From Pseudomonas sp. Irchel 3E20 (GTDB taxonomy: Bacteria > Pseudomonadota > Gammaproteobacteria > Pseudomonadales > Pseudomonadaceae), in the NCBI RefSeq assembly GCF_900187645.1, contig NZ_FYEE01000005.1, positions 124,001 through 188,000 of the forward strand: a stretch of DNA of 64,000 bases. Direction: 5' to 3'. Shown here one piece after another: positions 25,905 to 35,831 of this stretch (the stretch's first letter is position 1; every line of letters starts with the position of its first letter). Made by a program: the position numbers and the translations under genes. Under the pieces are notes generated by a model. The model saw only the letters and a list, made by a program, of their open reading frames with translations. It ran no database searches and had not been told where the DNA came from.

Positions 25905-27118
25905 TGGGGCGCGCATACATTTACATGGAGCACCCGCAAACGGGCGACGTGCTGACCCTCGGGCGTTTGACCCTCAGCCAGGGGCAGGGCGAGTTCGTCT
26001 ACGACCCCGACTACGTCGCCACCCAGGGCTGGGTGCCGGACCCGATTCGCTACCCGCTGCGTGAGGAGCCCTTCAGTGCCATCACGAAAAACCAGGGCGT
26101 GCCCGGTTTTATCAACGACGCCATGCCTGACGGGTGGGGCGAACGGGTGCTGCGTGATATTGCGCGAGCCGAACTGGCGCCGATCGATTATCTGCTCAAG
26201 TCGCCCAACAACGACCGCGCGGGCAACTTGATGGTGGGCACGACACGCCATCCGCCGCCCGGCCTGGGCCGCGAGCCGTTGCCGAGCCTCAAGGGGCTGG
26301 CACCATTCATAGAAGCTGCCGAGGCGATTTTCGACAACCAGTTGGACGACGAAGCCATCGCTACGTTGAAGATGCGCAAGCAGCGTTCGTCCCTGGGCGG
26401 GGCTCGGCCCAAGCGGACCTTGCAAGATCAGGGGGTGCTGATGCTGGTCAAGCCTCGCGACCGCTATGACAGTTGCGATGTACCGGCGCTGGAGCACGCG
26501 TGCATGACCTTCGCAGCCCTCAAGGGCCTGAATGTGGCGCGCACAGCGCTGTATGCGGGCCAGCCATCGACCTTGCTGGTCAAGCGCTTCGATCGCCTGC
26601 CGCCCGCCGACAGCGGCCGCCGTATTCCTATGTTGAGCGCCCTGACGTTGCTCGATGCCGATTGGCATGGCGCTGACCACAGCGCCTGGGTGTATGGCGC
26701 CTTGGCCAATGAGCTACAGCGCCGGGGCGCGCCGGATGAGGACCGGCATGAGTTGTTCAAGCGCATGTGCTTCAACGCCCTGGTGGGCAACGACGACGAT
26801 CATCCAAAAAACCACGCGGTGCTTTGGTTGGGGCAAGGTTGGCGCCTGGCGCCGATGTACGACGTGGTGCCGAGCATGGACGGCAGTTCGCCCGCGTACT
26901 TGTCGATGGCGGTGGGGCGCGAAGGGCGGGTCATCAACCGCGGCAACCTGCTCAGCCACGCCGCGCATTTTGGCCTGGCACCGCAGCAGGCTAGCGACCT
27001 GTTGGACGAGGTCATCGGTTGGGAACCGCAGCTGCGCGAGCACTATGGGCAGCAGCTCGAGGGTGCGGCCCTGGCGTTTGCGCTGTCGGCCATTGGCGCG
27101 CAGCGCATGGCTGCCTAG
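25904..27118 (+). CDS. hipA: HipA-family Ser/Thr kinase toxin
   Basis: A 404-residue HipA-like kinase. The N-terminal subdomain (1 to about 100) contains GFINDAMPDGWGERVLRDIA. The nucleotide-binding loop SSLGGARPKRTL is near residue 165, and the catalytic and metal-binding loop VGNDDDHPKNHAVLW is near residue 295, followed by RLAPMYDVVPS, the counterpart of the DFG region. All key residues of an active kinase are present. E. coli HipA phosphorylates glutamyl-tRNA synthetase, but this protein is a diverged member and its target is unknown. It is translationally coupled to the upstream antitoxin. Confidence 0.88.
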   Translation: MGRAYIYMEHPQTGDVLTLGRLTLSQGQGEFVYDPDYVATQGWVPDPIRYPLREEPFSAITKNQGVPGFINDAMPDGWGERVLRDIARAELAPIDYLLKSPNNDRAGNLMVGTTRHPPPGLGREPLPSLKGLAPFIEAAEAIFDNQLDDEAIATLKMRKQRSSLGGARPKRTLQDQGVLMLVKPRDRYDSCDVPALEHACMTFAALKGLNVARTALYAGQPSTLLVKRFDRLPPADSGRRIPMLSALTLLDADWHGADHSAWVYGALANELQRRGAPDEDRHELFKRMCFNALVGNDDDHPKNHAVLWLGQGWRLAPMYDVVPSMDGSSPAYLSMAVGREGRVINRGNLLSHAAHFGLAPQQASDLLDEVIGWEPQLREHYGQQLEGAALAFALSAIGAQRMAA

Positions 27119-27121
27119 GCC

Positions 27122-27760
27122 TCAGATCGGGTGTTCGCGCTTGGGCAAATAGGGCGGCAGATACAACCCCAAATAAGCGTCGAACACCCGCATGCCTTCC
27201 TCGGCCATGCGCGGGGTGATTTGCCCGTGTTGCTGCACCGAGCGGGCGTAGACGCGGTCGCCCAGTTCCATGGCCAGGGCGAAGACGTCAACGTCATCGG
27301 GTAGCCGGGGCAGTTGGAAGTGGTGGTCGAACAACTTGTGCATCAGGTCGCCCAGCTCGATGTCGTGCTGGCGGTCGGCCTGGGTGACTTCGGTGAGGCC
27401 GTGCTGGGCGAGGATCAATTGGCGGGCGGCGGCGTCCTGGTCGTAGATGTCCAGCATGCGTTGCTCCACCAGGCGCGAGAGGTCGTGCCAGCCCTTGAGC
27501 GGAGCGTGGTCGATGGGCGCTTGCAGGGCCGCGCGGAATGCGGCGTGGATATCGGCGGTCAAGGCTTCGAGCAGCGCCGGGACGCTGGCGAAAAAGTGAT
27601 AGACCGAAGAAGCCGGAATACCCGCCAGTTTCGCCACGCCATAGATCGACAGGTTGGCCACGCCCTCGGCGGCCAGTAGCGTGCGGGCGGCATCGAGGAT
27701 GGAGTCGATCCGCGCCTGGCTGCTGGTGCGGGGTTTACGGGGAGTGGCGGGGCGGGTCAT
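27122..27760 (-). CDS. TetR family transcriptional regulator
   Basis: A 212-residue regulator with an N-terminal TetR helix-turn-helix (RIDSILDAARTLLAAEGVAN, then YGVAKLAGIPASSVYHFFAS) and a helical C-terminal ligand domain with GLTEVTQADRQHDIELGDLM. ATG at 27760 is selected because CAGGAGA precedes it. It converges on hipA with 3 bp between stop codons and lies downstream of spuI on the same strand beyond a terminator, so it has its own promoter. Ligand and targets cannot be deduced. A TetR gene lies at the end of the ssu block in P. putida, as I recall, so it may belong to that neighbourhood. Confidence 0.88.
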   Translation of the reverse strand: MTRPATPRKPRTSSQARIDSILDAARTLLAAEGVANLSIYGVAKLAGIPASSVYHFFASVPALLEALTADIHAAFRAALQAPIDHAPLKGWHDLSRLVEQRMLDIYDQDAAARQLILAQHGLTEVTQADRQHDIELGDLMHKLFDHHFQLPRLPDDVDVFALAMELGDRVYARSVQQHGQITPRMAEEGMRVFDAYLGLYLPPYLPKREHPI

Positions 27761-27842
27761 CGAAATCTCCTGCAAGGCTGCGGGCATTGTACGTGATGAC
27801 GTGGTGGTTCTGTCCTACATGAGCGCGCGCATTCCGTGGGCA

Positions 27843-27886
27843 CAAAAAAAACGCCGCGGGCCATGGGCCTGCGGCGTTGTTTTTGA
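27843..27886 (-). terminator. Terminator after spuI
   Basis: ACGCCGC and GCGGCGT pair around GGGCCATGGGCCT, which is itself partly self-complementary, with an A run at 27843-27850 giving the U tract on the minus strand. It lies 11 bp after the spuI stop codon. Confidence 0.88.
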
Positions 27887-27896
27887 GCGCCAGCGC

Positions 27897-29273
27897 TTAC
27901 ACGGTGTGCAAGTACCAGTTGTATTCGAGGTCGGAGATGGAGTGTTCGAACTCCTCCAGCTCGCTTTCCTTACAGGCGACGAAGATATCGATGTACTTAG
28001 GGTCGATGTACTTGGCCATTACTTCGCTGTCATCCAACTCGCGCAAGGCGTCGCGCAGGTTGTTCGGCAGGCTTTGTTCGTTCTGCTCGTAGCTGTTGCC
28101 TTCCACCGGTGCGCCAGGCTCGATCTTGTTGGTCAAGCCGTGGTGCACACCCGCCAAAACCGAAGCCATCAGCAGGTAAGGGTTGGCGTCGGCGCCGGCC
28201 ACGCGGTGTTCCAGGCGTACCGCGTCGGCGGAACCGGTGGGCACGCGCACGGCCACGGTGCGGTTATCCAAGCCCCAGCACGGCGCGTTCGGCACATAGA
28301 ACTGCGCACCGAAGCGGCGGTAGGAGTTGACGTTGGGGCACAGGAAAGCCATTTGCGCGGGCAGGGTCTCCAGCACACCGCCGATCGCGTGACGCAGTGC
28401 GGCGTTCTGCTCGGGATCCTCGCTGGCGAAGATGTTCTTGCCATCTTTGTCCAGGATCGAAATGTGGACGTGCAAACCATTGCCAGCCTGGCCCGGGTAG
28501 GGCTTGGCCATGAAGGTGGTGTCCATTTCATGGTCGTAGGCGATGTTCTTGATGAGGCGCTTGAGCAGTACGGCGTAGTCGCAGGCCTTGATCGGGTCGG
28601 CGACGTGGTGCAGGTTCACCTCGAACTGCGCTGGGGCACTTTCCTTGACGATGGCGTCGGCGGGGATGCCTTGCTCTTTGGCGCCTTCGAGAATGTCCTG
28701 CAAGCAATCGACGTATTCGTCGAGGTCGTCGATCAGGTAGACCTGTGTCGAGTGCGGGCGCTTGCCGGAAATCGGTGAGCGTGGCGGTTGGGGGCGGCCG
28801 TTCACGTTCTCCTGGTCGATCAGGTAGAACTCCAGCTCGAATGCGGCGCAGATGGTCAGGCCCAACTCGTCGAACTTGGCCACGACCTGACGCAATACTT
28901 CACGCGGGTCGGCGAAGAACGGCTCGCCTTCGAGTTCGTGCATGGTCATCAACAGTTGCGCGGTAGGGCGCTTCTGCCAGGGTTCATTGCACAGGGTGTC
29001 GGGGATTGGATAACAGATTCGGTCAGCATCACCGATGTCCAGGCCAAGGCCGGTGCTTTCCACCGTAGAGCCGTTGATATCCAGGGCAAAAAGGGAGGCC
29101 GGCAGGTTGATGCCTTTCTCGTAAACCTTGTGGAGGCTGGTGCGTTCGATGCGCTTGCCGCGCACCACACCATTCATATCCGCAATCAGAAGGTCAACGT
29201 ACAGAACCTCAGGATGTTCCTTAAGGAACGCGTTCGCTTCGTTAAGCTGAACGGCACGCGGGGGTACCGACAT
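27897..29273 (-). CDS. spuI: Gamma-glutamylpolyamine synthetase SpuI (glutamine synthetase family)
   Basis: A 458-residue glutamine synthetase-like ligase that couples glutamate to putrescine or related amines at the cost of ATP. Family motifs include LLIADMNGVVRGKRIERTSL, the Glu metal ligands in CAAFELEFYLID, FEVNLHHVADPIKACDY, the His loop GNGLHVHISILDKDGKN and ATP-site NSYRRFGAQFYVPNAPCW. The N-terminal region is that of PuuA/SpuI rather than GlnA. It is divergent from spuA across 278 bp. The P. aeruginosa counterpart is SpuI (PA0296), which lies beside spuABCDEFGH as here. Confidence 0.93.
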   Translation of the reverse strand: MSVPPRAVQLNEANAFLKEHPEVLYVDLLIADMNGVVRGKRIERTSLHKVYEKGINLPASLFALDINGSTVESTGLGLDIGDADRICYPIPDTLCNEPWQKRPTAQLLMTMHELEGEPFFADPREVLRQVVAKFDELGLTICAAFELEFYLIDQENVNGRPQPPRSPISGKRPHSTQVYLIDDLDEYVDCLQDILEGAKEQGIPADAIVKESAPAQFEVNLHHVADPIKACDYAVLLKRLIKNIAYDHEMDTTFMAKPYPGQAGNGLHVHISILDKDGKNIFASEDPEQNAALRHAIGGVLETLPAQMAFLCPNVNSYRRFGAQFYVPNAPCWGLDNRTVAVRVPTGSADAVRLEHRVAGADANPYLLMASVLAGVHHGLTNKIEPGAPVEGNSYEQNEQSLPNNLRDALRELDDSEVMAKYIDPKYIDIFVACKESELEEFEHSISDLEYNWYLHTV

Positions 29274-29551
29274 GATGCAACACCTTTGTTGTTAAAAATA
29301 TCAATCATTGATCTCTTTGGATTCCAGTCAACCCGAACGGCATGCCGAAGTCAAGCGAGGCCTTTTGTGCCCTAAAAAAGCGCTAGCAGGCCATTTTAGG
29401 GGCAAATCGGGGCATTTTTTTGCCGTTATGGCGCTGGTCCTTCGCGGGCTTGAGCGGGCCGTGTTGTATTTTTTACGGGGGTGTTGTGTAAAAAAATGAA
29501 CAAGGCTAAGCTCGATTCAAACCCATAACAGCAATAATACCGGGGTGCTAC
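29274..29551. promoter_or_regulatory. Divergent spuI/spuA control region with inverted repeat
   Basis: A 278-bp gene-free region. TGCCCTAAAA at 29368-29377 is mirrored by TTTTAGGGGCA at 29394-29404 (one extra G), and a further GGGGCATTTTTTTGCC follows. The dyad is placed to control both directions. A repressor of polyamine catabolism such as PauR is a candidate; this is inference. Confidence 0.45.
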
Positions 29552-30328
29552 ATGGCTCGCCTGCCCTTAATCGGCGTCACGGCCTGCTCCAAACAGGTCG
29601 GTCTGCATGCTTATCACATCAGTGGCGATAAGTACGTCCGGGCAGTGGCCACTGCTGCCAAGGGCTTGCCATTGATTATCCCGTCCCTCGGGCCCCTGCT
29701 CGAACCGACCGATATTCTTGACGGTCTGGACGGCCTCCTCTTTACCGGCTCACCCTCCAACGTCGAACCTTTTCATTACCGCGGGCCGGCCAGTGAGCCT
29801 GGCACTGCTCATGATCCTGCACGCGACGCCACCACCTTGCCCTTGATCCGCGCGGCCATCGCCGCGGGCGTACCGGTGCTGGGGATTTGCCGTGGCTTCC
29901 AGGAAATGAACGTGGCCTTTGGCGGTAGCCTGTACCAGAAGGTGCACGAAGTGCCGGGCATGCTCGACCACCGCGAAGACGACAGCCAACCCGTGGACGT
30001 GCAGTACGGCCCCGCACACGCGGTGAGCATTGTGCCGGGGGGCGTGTTGGCAGGGCTGGGCCTGCCGGGGCAGATCCAGGTCAACTCGATCCACAGCCAG
30101 GGTGTGCAGCATCTGGCGCCGGGGTTGCGGGCCGAGGCTACCGCGCCGGATGGCCTGATCGAGGCTTTTTCGGTCGTGCAAGGCAAGGCTTTTGCTTTAG
30201 GTGTGCAGTGGCACCCCGAATGGCAGGTAAGCTCCAACCCCGACTACCTCGCCATCTTCCAGGCCTTTGGCGAGGCCTGCCGCCAGCGTTCGATACAACG
30301 CGACGCCGATGCGTCAAACAACGCCTGA
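29552..30328 (+). CDS. spuA: Gamma-glutamyl-GABA hydrolase SpuA (class I amidotransferase fold)
   Basis: A 258-residue peptidase C26-type enzyme that hydrolyses gamma-glutamyl-GABA to glutamate and GABA. The nucleophile Cys is in VLGICRGFQEMNVAFGGSLY (near residue 114), and the catalytic His/Glu pair is in GVQWHPEWQ near the C-terminus. The start MARLPLIGVTACSKQVGLHA is typical for PuuD/SpuA. A hairpin CCTGACTT-AATAAG-AAGTCAGG spans its stop codon, 22 bp before spuB. It is the first gene of the plus-strand spu operon. Confidence 0.92.
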   Translation: MARLPLIGVTACSKQVGLHAYHISGDKYVRAVATAAKGLPLIIPSLGPLLEPTDILDGLDGLLFTGSPSNVEPFHYRGPASEPGTAHDPARDATTLPLIRAAIAAGVPVLGICRGFQEMNVAFGGSLYQKVHEVPGMLDHREDDSQPVDVQYGPAHAVSIVPGGVLAGLGLPGQIQVNSIHSQGVQHLAPGLRAEATAPDGLIEAFSVVQGKAFALGVQWHPEWQVSSNPDYLAIFQAFGEACRQRSIQRDADASNNA

Positions 30329-30345
30329 CTTAATAAGAAGTCAGG
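30324..30345 (+). other. Hairpin over the spuA stop codon
   Basis: Perfect 8-bp stem CCTGACTT / AAGTCAGG around AATAAG. The spuA TGA (30326-30328) lies in the left arm. There is no T run, so it is more likely an mRNA processing or stability element than a terminator. Confidence 0.5.
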
Positions 30346-30366
30346 ACACTCAGCCCAGAGGCATTT

Positions 30367-31725
30367 ATGAGTAACAACCTCGACCAGCTCACCGATTGGT
30401 TGAAAGACCACAAGATCACAGAAGTCGAATGCATGATTAGCGACCTGACCGGGATCACCCGGGGCAAGATCTCGCCGACCAACAAGTTCATCGCCGAAAA
30501 AGGCATGCGCCTGCCCGAGAGTGTCCTGCTGCAAACCGTAACGGGCGACTACGTCGAAGACGACATCTATTACGAACTGCTGGACCCGGCGGACATCGAC
30601 ATGATCTGCCGCCCCGACCAGAACGCGGTGTTTGTCGTGCCCTGGGCCGTCGAGCCCACCGCCCAGGTGATCCACGACACCTACGACAAGCAAGGCAACC
30701 CCATCGAGCTGTCGCCGCGCAACGTGCTCAAGAAAGTCCTGAAACTCTATGCCGACAAGGGCTGGCAGCCGATCGTGGCGCCGGAAATGGAGTTCTACCT
30801 GACCAAGCGCAGCGACGACCCCGACTACCCGTTGCAGCCGCCCGTGGGCCGCTCCGGGCGCCCGGAAACCGGTCGTCAGTCCTTCTCTATAGAAGCGGCC
30901 AACGAATTCGACCCGTTGTTTGAAGACGTCTACGACTGGTGCGAGTTGCAGGACCTGGACCTCGATACCTTGATCCACGAGGACGGCACGGCGCAGATGG
31001 AAATCAACTTCCGTCACGGCGATGCCCTGTCCCTGGCCGACCAGATCCTGGTGTTCAAGCGCACCATGCGCGAGGCGGCGCTCAAGCACGATGTGGCCGC
31101 CACCTTCATGGCCAAGCCCATGACCGGCGAGCCCGGCAGCGCCATGCACCTGCACCAGAGCATCATCGACCTGGAGACCGGCAAGAACGTGTTCTCCAAC
31201 GAAGACGGCAGCATGAGCCAGCTGTTCCTGCACCACATCGGCGGCCTGCAGAAGTTCATCCCCGAGCTGCTGCCGCTGTTCGCGCCCAACGTCAACTCGT
31301 TCCGCCGCTTCCTGCCCGATACCTCGGCGCCGGTGAACGTGGAGTGGGGCGAAGAAAACCGCACCGTGGGCCTGCGTGTGCCGGATGCCGGCCCGCAGAA
31401 CCGTCGCGTGGAAAACCGCTTGCCGGGCGCCGACGCCAACCCCTACCTGGCGATTGCCGCGAGCCTGTTATGCGGCTTCATCGGCATGGTCGAAGGGCTC
31501 AACCCCAGCGCGCCCGTGGTGGGCCGTGGCTACGAGCGACGCAACCTGCGCCTGCCGCTGACCATCGAAGACGCCCTGGAGCGCATGGAAAACAGCAAGA
31601 CCATCGAGAAGTACCTGGGCCACAAATTCATCACCGGCTACGTCGCGGTCAAGCGGGCCGAGCATGAAAACTTCAAGCGCGTCATCAGTTCGTGGGAAAG
31701 GGAGTTCCTGCTCTTCGCCGTCTGA
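30367..31725 (+). CDS. spuB: Gamma-glutamylpolyamine synthetase SpuB (glutamine synthetase family)
   Basis: A 452-residue paralogue of SpuI. Shared motifs include VECMISDLTGITRGKISPTN, MEFYL (Glu ligands), MEINFRHGDALSLADQILVF, the His loop GSAMHLHQSIIDLETGKN and PNVNSFRRFLPDTSAPVNVE. It has a different N-terminus from SpuI (a run of acidic and amide residues before ITEVECMI). The family adds glutamate to polyamines so that the chain can be oxidised without toxic intermediates. Two such ligases in one locus fit different amines (for example putrescine, spermidine), but exact substrates cannot be told from sequence. The start ATG follows CCCAGAGGC. Confidence 0.92.
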   Translation: MSNNLDQLTDWLKDHKITEVECMISDLTGITRGKISPTNKFIAEKGMRLPESVLLQTVTGDYVEDDIYYELLDPADIDMICRPDQNAVFVVPWAVEPTAQVIHDTYDKQGNPIELSPRNVLKKVLKLYADKGWQPIVAPEMEFYLTKRSDDPDYPLQPPVGRSGRPETGRQSFSIEAANEFDPLFEDVYDWCELQDLDLDTLIHEDGTAQMEINFRHGDALSLADQILVFKRTMREAALKHDVAATFMAKPMTGEPGSAMHLHQSIIDLETGKNVFSNEDGSMSQLFLHHIGGLQKFIPELLPLFAPNVNSFRRFLPDTSAPVNVEWGEENRTVGLRVPDAGPQNRRVENRLPGADANPYLAIAASLLCGFIGMVEGLNPSAPVVGRGYERRNLRLPLTIEDALERMENSKTIEKYLGHKFITGYVAVKRAEHENFKRVISSWEREFLLFAV

Positions 31726-31783
31726 TACGCCGGGCGTGGTGCCCAGGCGCCACGCGCTCACTTGGAACCATTAGGAGATTGGT

Positions 31784-33148
31784 ATGACCAGCAACAACCC
31801 GCAAACCCGTGAATGGCAAGCCCTGAGCAACGACCATCACCTGGCGCCGTTCAGCGATTTCAAGCAATTGAAAGAGAAAGGCCCGCGCATCATCACCAAC
31901 GCCAAGGGCGTTTACCTGTGGGACAGTGAAGGCAACAAGATCCTGGACGGCATGGCCGGCCTGTGGTGCGTGGCCATCGGCTACGGTCGCGATGAACTGG
32001 CCGATGCGGCCAGCAAACAGATGCGTGAACTGCCGTACTACAACCTGTTCTTCCAGACCGCTCACCCGCCCGTGCTGGAGTTGGCCAAGGTCATCGCCGA
32101 TATCGCCCCGCAAGGTATGAAGCACGTGTTCTTCACCGGCTCGGGCTCCGAAGGCAACGACACCATGCTGCGCATGGTCCGCCATTACTGGGCGATCAAG
32201 GGCCAGCCGAACAAGAAAACCATCATCAGCCGCATCAACGGCTACCACGGCTCCACCGTCGCCGGCGCCAGCCTGGGCGGCATGACCTACATGCACGAGC
32301 AGGGCGACTTGCCGATCCCGGGCATCGTCCACATCCCGCAGCCTTATTGGTTCGGTGAAGGTGGCGACATGAGCGCCGAAGAGTTCGGCGTGTGGGCGGC
32401 CAACCAACTGGAAGAGAAAATCCTCGAAGTCGGTGTCGATAAAGTCGGCGCCTTCATCGCCGAGCCGATCCAGGGCGCGGGCGGGGTGATCGTGCCGCCA
32501 GAAACCTACTGGCCGCGCATCAAGGAAATCCTCGCCAAGTACGACATCCTGTTCGTTGCCGACGAGGTGATCTGTGGTTTCGGCCGCACCGGTGAGTGGT
32601 TCGGTAGCGATTTCTACGGCCTCAAGCCCGACATGATGACCATCGCCAAGGGCCTGACCTCCGGCTACATCCCCATGGGTGGCCTGATCGTGCGCGACGA
32701 AGTGGTGGCGGTGCTCAACGAGGGCGGCGACTTCAACCATGGCTTCACCTATTCCGGCCACCCGGTTGCTGCAGCCGTGGCCCTGGAAAACATCCGCATT
32801 CTGCGCGACGAGAAAATTATCGAGCGCGTGCACAGCGAAACGGCACCGTACTTGCAAAAGCGTTTGCGTGAACTCAACGATCACCCGTTGGTGGGCGAAG
32901 TTCGCGGGGTGGGTTTGCTGGGGGCCATCGAGCTGGTCAAGGACAAGGCCACCCGTGCGCGCTATGAGGGCAAGGGCGTGGGCATGATCTGCCGGCAGTT
33001 CTGCTTCGATAACGGCCTGATTATGCGCGCCGTGGGCGACACCATGATTATCGCGCCGCCGCTGGTCATCAGCCTGGCCGAGATCGATGAGTTGGTAGCC
33101 AAGGCGCGCCTGTGCCTGGACCTGACCCTGAGTGCGTTACATGGCTAA
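31784..33148 (+). CDS. spuC: Putrescine-pyruvate aminotransferase SpuC
   Basis: A 454-residue class-III PLP aminotransferase. The PLP Lys is in MMTIAKGLTSGYIPMGG (near residue 288), the Asp that contacts the ring nitrogen in ILFVADEVICGFGRTG, and the phosphate loop is HVFFTGSGSEGNDTMLRMV. In P. aeruginosa SpuC transaminates putrescine (and cadaverine) to 4-aminobutanal with pyruvate as acceptor. It lies after spuB with 58 bp between, ribosome site TTAGGAGATTGGT. A strong hairpin follows its stop codon. Confidence 0.94.
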   Translation: MTSNNPQTREWQALSNDHHLAPFSDFKQLKEKGPRIITNAKGVYLWDSEGNKILDGMAGLWCVAIGYGRDELADAASKQMRELPYYNLFFQTAHPPVLELAKVIADIAPQGMKHVFFTGSGSEGNDTMLRMVRHYWAIKGQPNKKTIISRINGYHGSTVAGASLGGMTYMHEQGDLPIPGIVHIPQPYWFGEGGDMSAEEFGVWAANQLEEKILEVGVDKVGAFIAEPIQGAGGVIVPPETYWPRIKEILAKYDILFVADEVICGFGRTGEWFGSDFYGLKPDMMTIAKGLTSGYIPMGGLIVRDEVVAVLNEGGDFNHGFTYSGHPVAAAVALENIRILRDEKIIERVHSETAPYLQKRLRELNDHPLVGEVRGVGLLGAIELVKDKATRARYEGKGVGMICRQFCFDNGLIMRAVGDTMIIAPPLVISLAEIDELVAKARLCLDLTLSALHG

Positions 33149-33156
33149 GTGCTAGT

Positions 33157-33193
33157 CTCTGGGCCAGGGGCGCTCGTCGCGCCTGGCCCAGAG
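33157..33193 (+). other. Strong mRNA hairpin between spuC and spuD
   Basis: Perfect 12-bp stem CTCTGGGCCAGG / CCTGGCCCAGAG with a 13-nt GC-rich loop, 8 bp after the spuC stop codon. No T tract follows directly. It is probably a partial terminator or an RNase-blocking structure that separates catabolic from transport genes. Confidence 0.6.
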
Positions 33194-33331
33194 CAAGTTG
33201 AAGGAGGGTCTTTTTCTTGAAAGCCTGCCTTGGATCTTGCCAGACTACCCACCGTTCGAGTCGCCCAGGCGTTGGCCACCGGCTCTTGGTGAACAAGAAT
33301 GTGGATTAAAAGAACAATTGGAGCATGTCGC

Positions 33332-34444
33332 ATGAAGGCAGTAGGAATGAAACACGCAGGCAAGACCCTCCTCGCATTGTCCCTGGCGGGGCTGATGGCG
33401 GGTGCAGCTCAGGCCGATGACAAGGTGCTGCACGTCTACAACTGGTCCGACTACATTGCGCCGGACACCATCAAGAAATTCGAGGCAGAGTCGGGGATCA
33501 AGGTCGTCTACGACGTATTCGACAGCAACGAAACCCTGGAAGCCAAGCTGCTGGCCGGTAAGTCCGGCTACGACATCGTGGTGCCGTCCAACAACTTCCT
33601 GGCCAAGCAGATCAAGGCGGGCGTTTACCTGGAACTGGACAAATCCAAGCTGCCGAACTGGAAAAACCTCAACCCTGACCTGCTCAAGGCTGTTTCGGTC
33701 AGCGACCCCAACAACGCCCACGCCTTCCCGTACATGTGGGGCTCGATCGGCATCGGCTACAACGCCGAGAAGGTCAAAGCCGCACTGGGCGCCGACGCAC
33801 CGACCAACTCCTGGGACCTGGTGTTCAAGCCTGAAAACGCTGCCAAGCTCAAGTCCTGCGGCATCAGCTTCCTCGATTCGCCGACCGAGATGATCCCGGC
33901 CGCCCTGCATTACCTGGGCTACCCGACCGACAGCCAGGACAAGAAGCAACTGGCCGAAGCCGAAGCCTTGTTCCTTAAAGTGCGTCCATCGATCGGCTAC
34001 TTCCACTCCTCCAAGTACATCGGTGACCTGGCCCAGGGCAACATCTGCGTGGCCATCGGTTACTCGGGCGACATCTACCAGGCCAAGGCCCGCGCCGCGG
34101 AGTCCAGCGCCAAGGTCAAAGTTGACTACAACATCCCCAAAGAAGGTGCTGGCAGCTTCTTCGACATGGTCGCCATCCCTAAAGATGCGGAAAACGTCGA
34201 AGGCGCCTACAAGTTCATGACCTTCCTGATGAAGCCAGAAATCATGGCCGAAATCACCGACGCCGTGCGCTTCCCCAACGGCAACGCGGCGGCCACCCCC
34301 CTGGTGGACAAGGAAATCACCAGCGACCCGGGCGTTTACCCACCGGCCGACGTGATGGCCAAGCTGTATGCCATCGCCGACCTGCCGGCCGCGACCCAGC
34401 GCCTGCTGACCCGCAGCTGGACCAAGATCAAGTCGGGCAAGTAA
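33332..34444 (+). CDS. spuD: Putrescine-binding periplasmic protein SpuD
   Basis: A 370-residue PotF-type binding protein. The signal peptide ([16 protein letters not shown]) is cut before [20 protein letters not shown]. Ligand-pocket landmarks are [20 protein letters not shown], the [20 protein letters not shown] segment and the final [18 protein letters not shown] at 33332 has GGAG 8 nt upstream; another ATG at 33347 is possible. SpuD in P. aeruginosa prefers putrescine and SpuE spermidine. It is flanked by two strong hairpins, which could raise its mRNA level relative to the permease genes. Confidence 0.93.
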   Translation: MKAVGMKHAGKTLLALSLAGLMAGAAQADDKVLHVYNWSDYIAPDTIKKFEAESGIKVVYDVFDSNETLEAKLLAGKSGYDIVVPSNNFLAKQIKAGVYLELDKSKLPNWKNLNPDLLKAVSVSDPNNAHAFPYMWGSIGIGYNAEKVKAALGADAPTNSWDLVFKPENAAKLKSCGISFLDSPTEMIPAALHYLGYPTDSQDKKQLAEAEALFLKVRPSIGYFHSSKYIGDLAQGNICVAIGYSGDIYQAKARAAESSAKVKVDYNIPKEGAGSFFDMVAIPKDAENVEGAYKFMTFLMKPEIMAEITDAVRFPNGNAAATPLVDKEITSDPGVYPPADVMAKLYAIADLPAATQRLLTRSWTKIKSGK

Positions 34445-34475
34445 CCCCGGCGGCTTTGCTGTAGCCGCTGCCAAA

Positions 34476-34511
34476 GGCCGCGATGGGCACCCGTTTCGGG
34501 CCATCGCGGCC
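34476..34511 (+). other. Strong mRNA hairpin between spuD and spuE
   Basis: Perfect 11-bp stem GGCCGCGATGG / CCATCGCGGCC around a 14-nt loop, 32 bp after the spuD stop codon, with no T run. It may stabilise the upstream spuD message or reduce read-through. The remaining 150 bp before spuE hold no gene. Confidence 0.6.
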
Positions 34512-34652
34512 GGTGGCAACGGCGACATAAGCCTTCAACGACATAAAAGTTTTGCTGGATCGGTTTATCGAGGGTAAGTTGCGCGCCGGTTTTGTTGTCA
34601 GGCAGCGATCAGCTGTCATGTAACGCGGGGCAACTTGGGCCCAACTATTTAA

Positions 34653-35756
<1,104 letters not shown>

Positions 35757-35831
35757 GGGGCGGTAGACGCTCAAACTATCCAAGGTTCGCCCGCATGGGG
35801 CGAACTGCAAATTTTGTTGGGAGTTTCGTAA

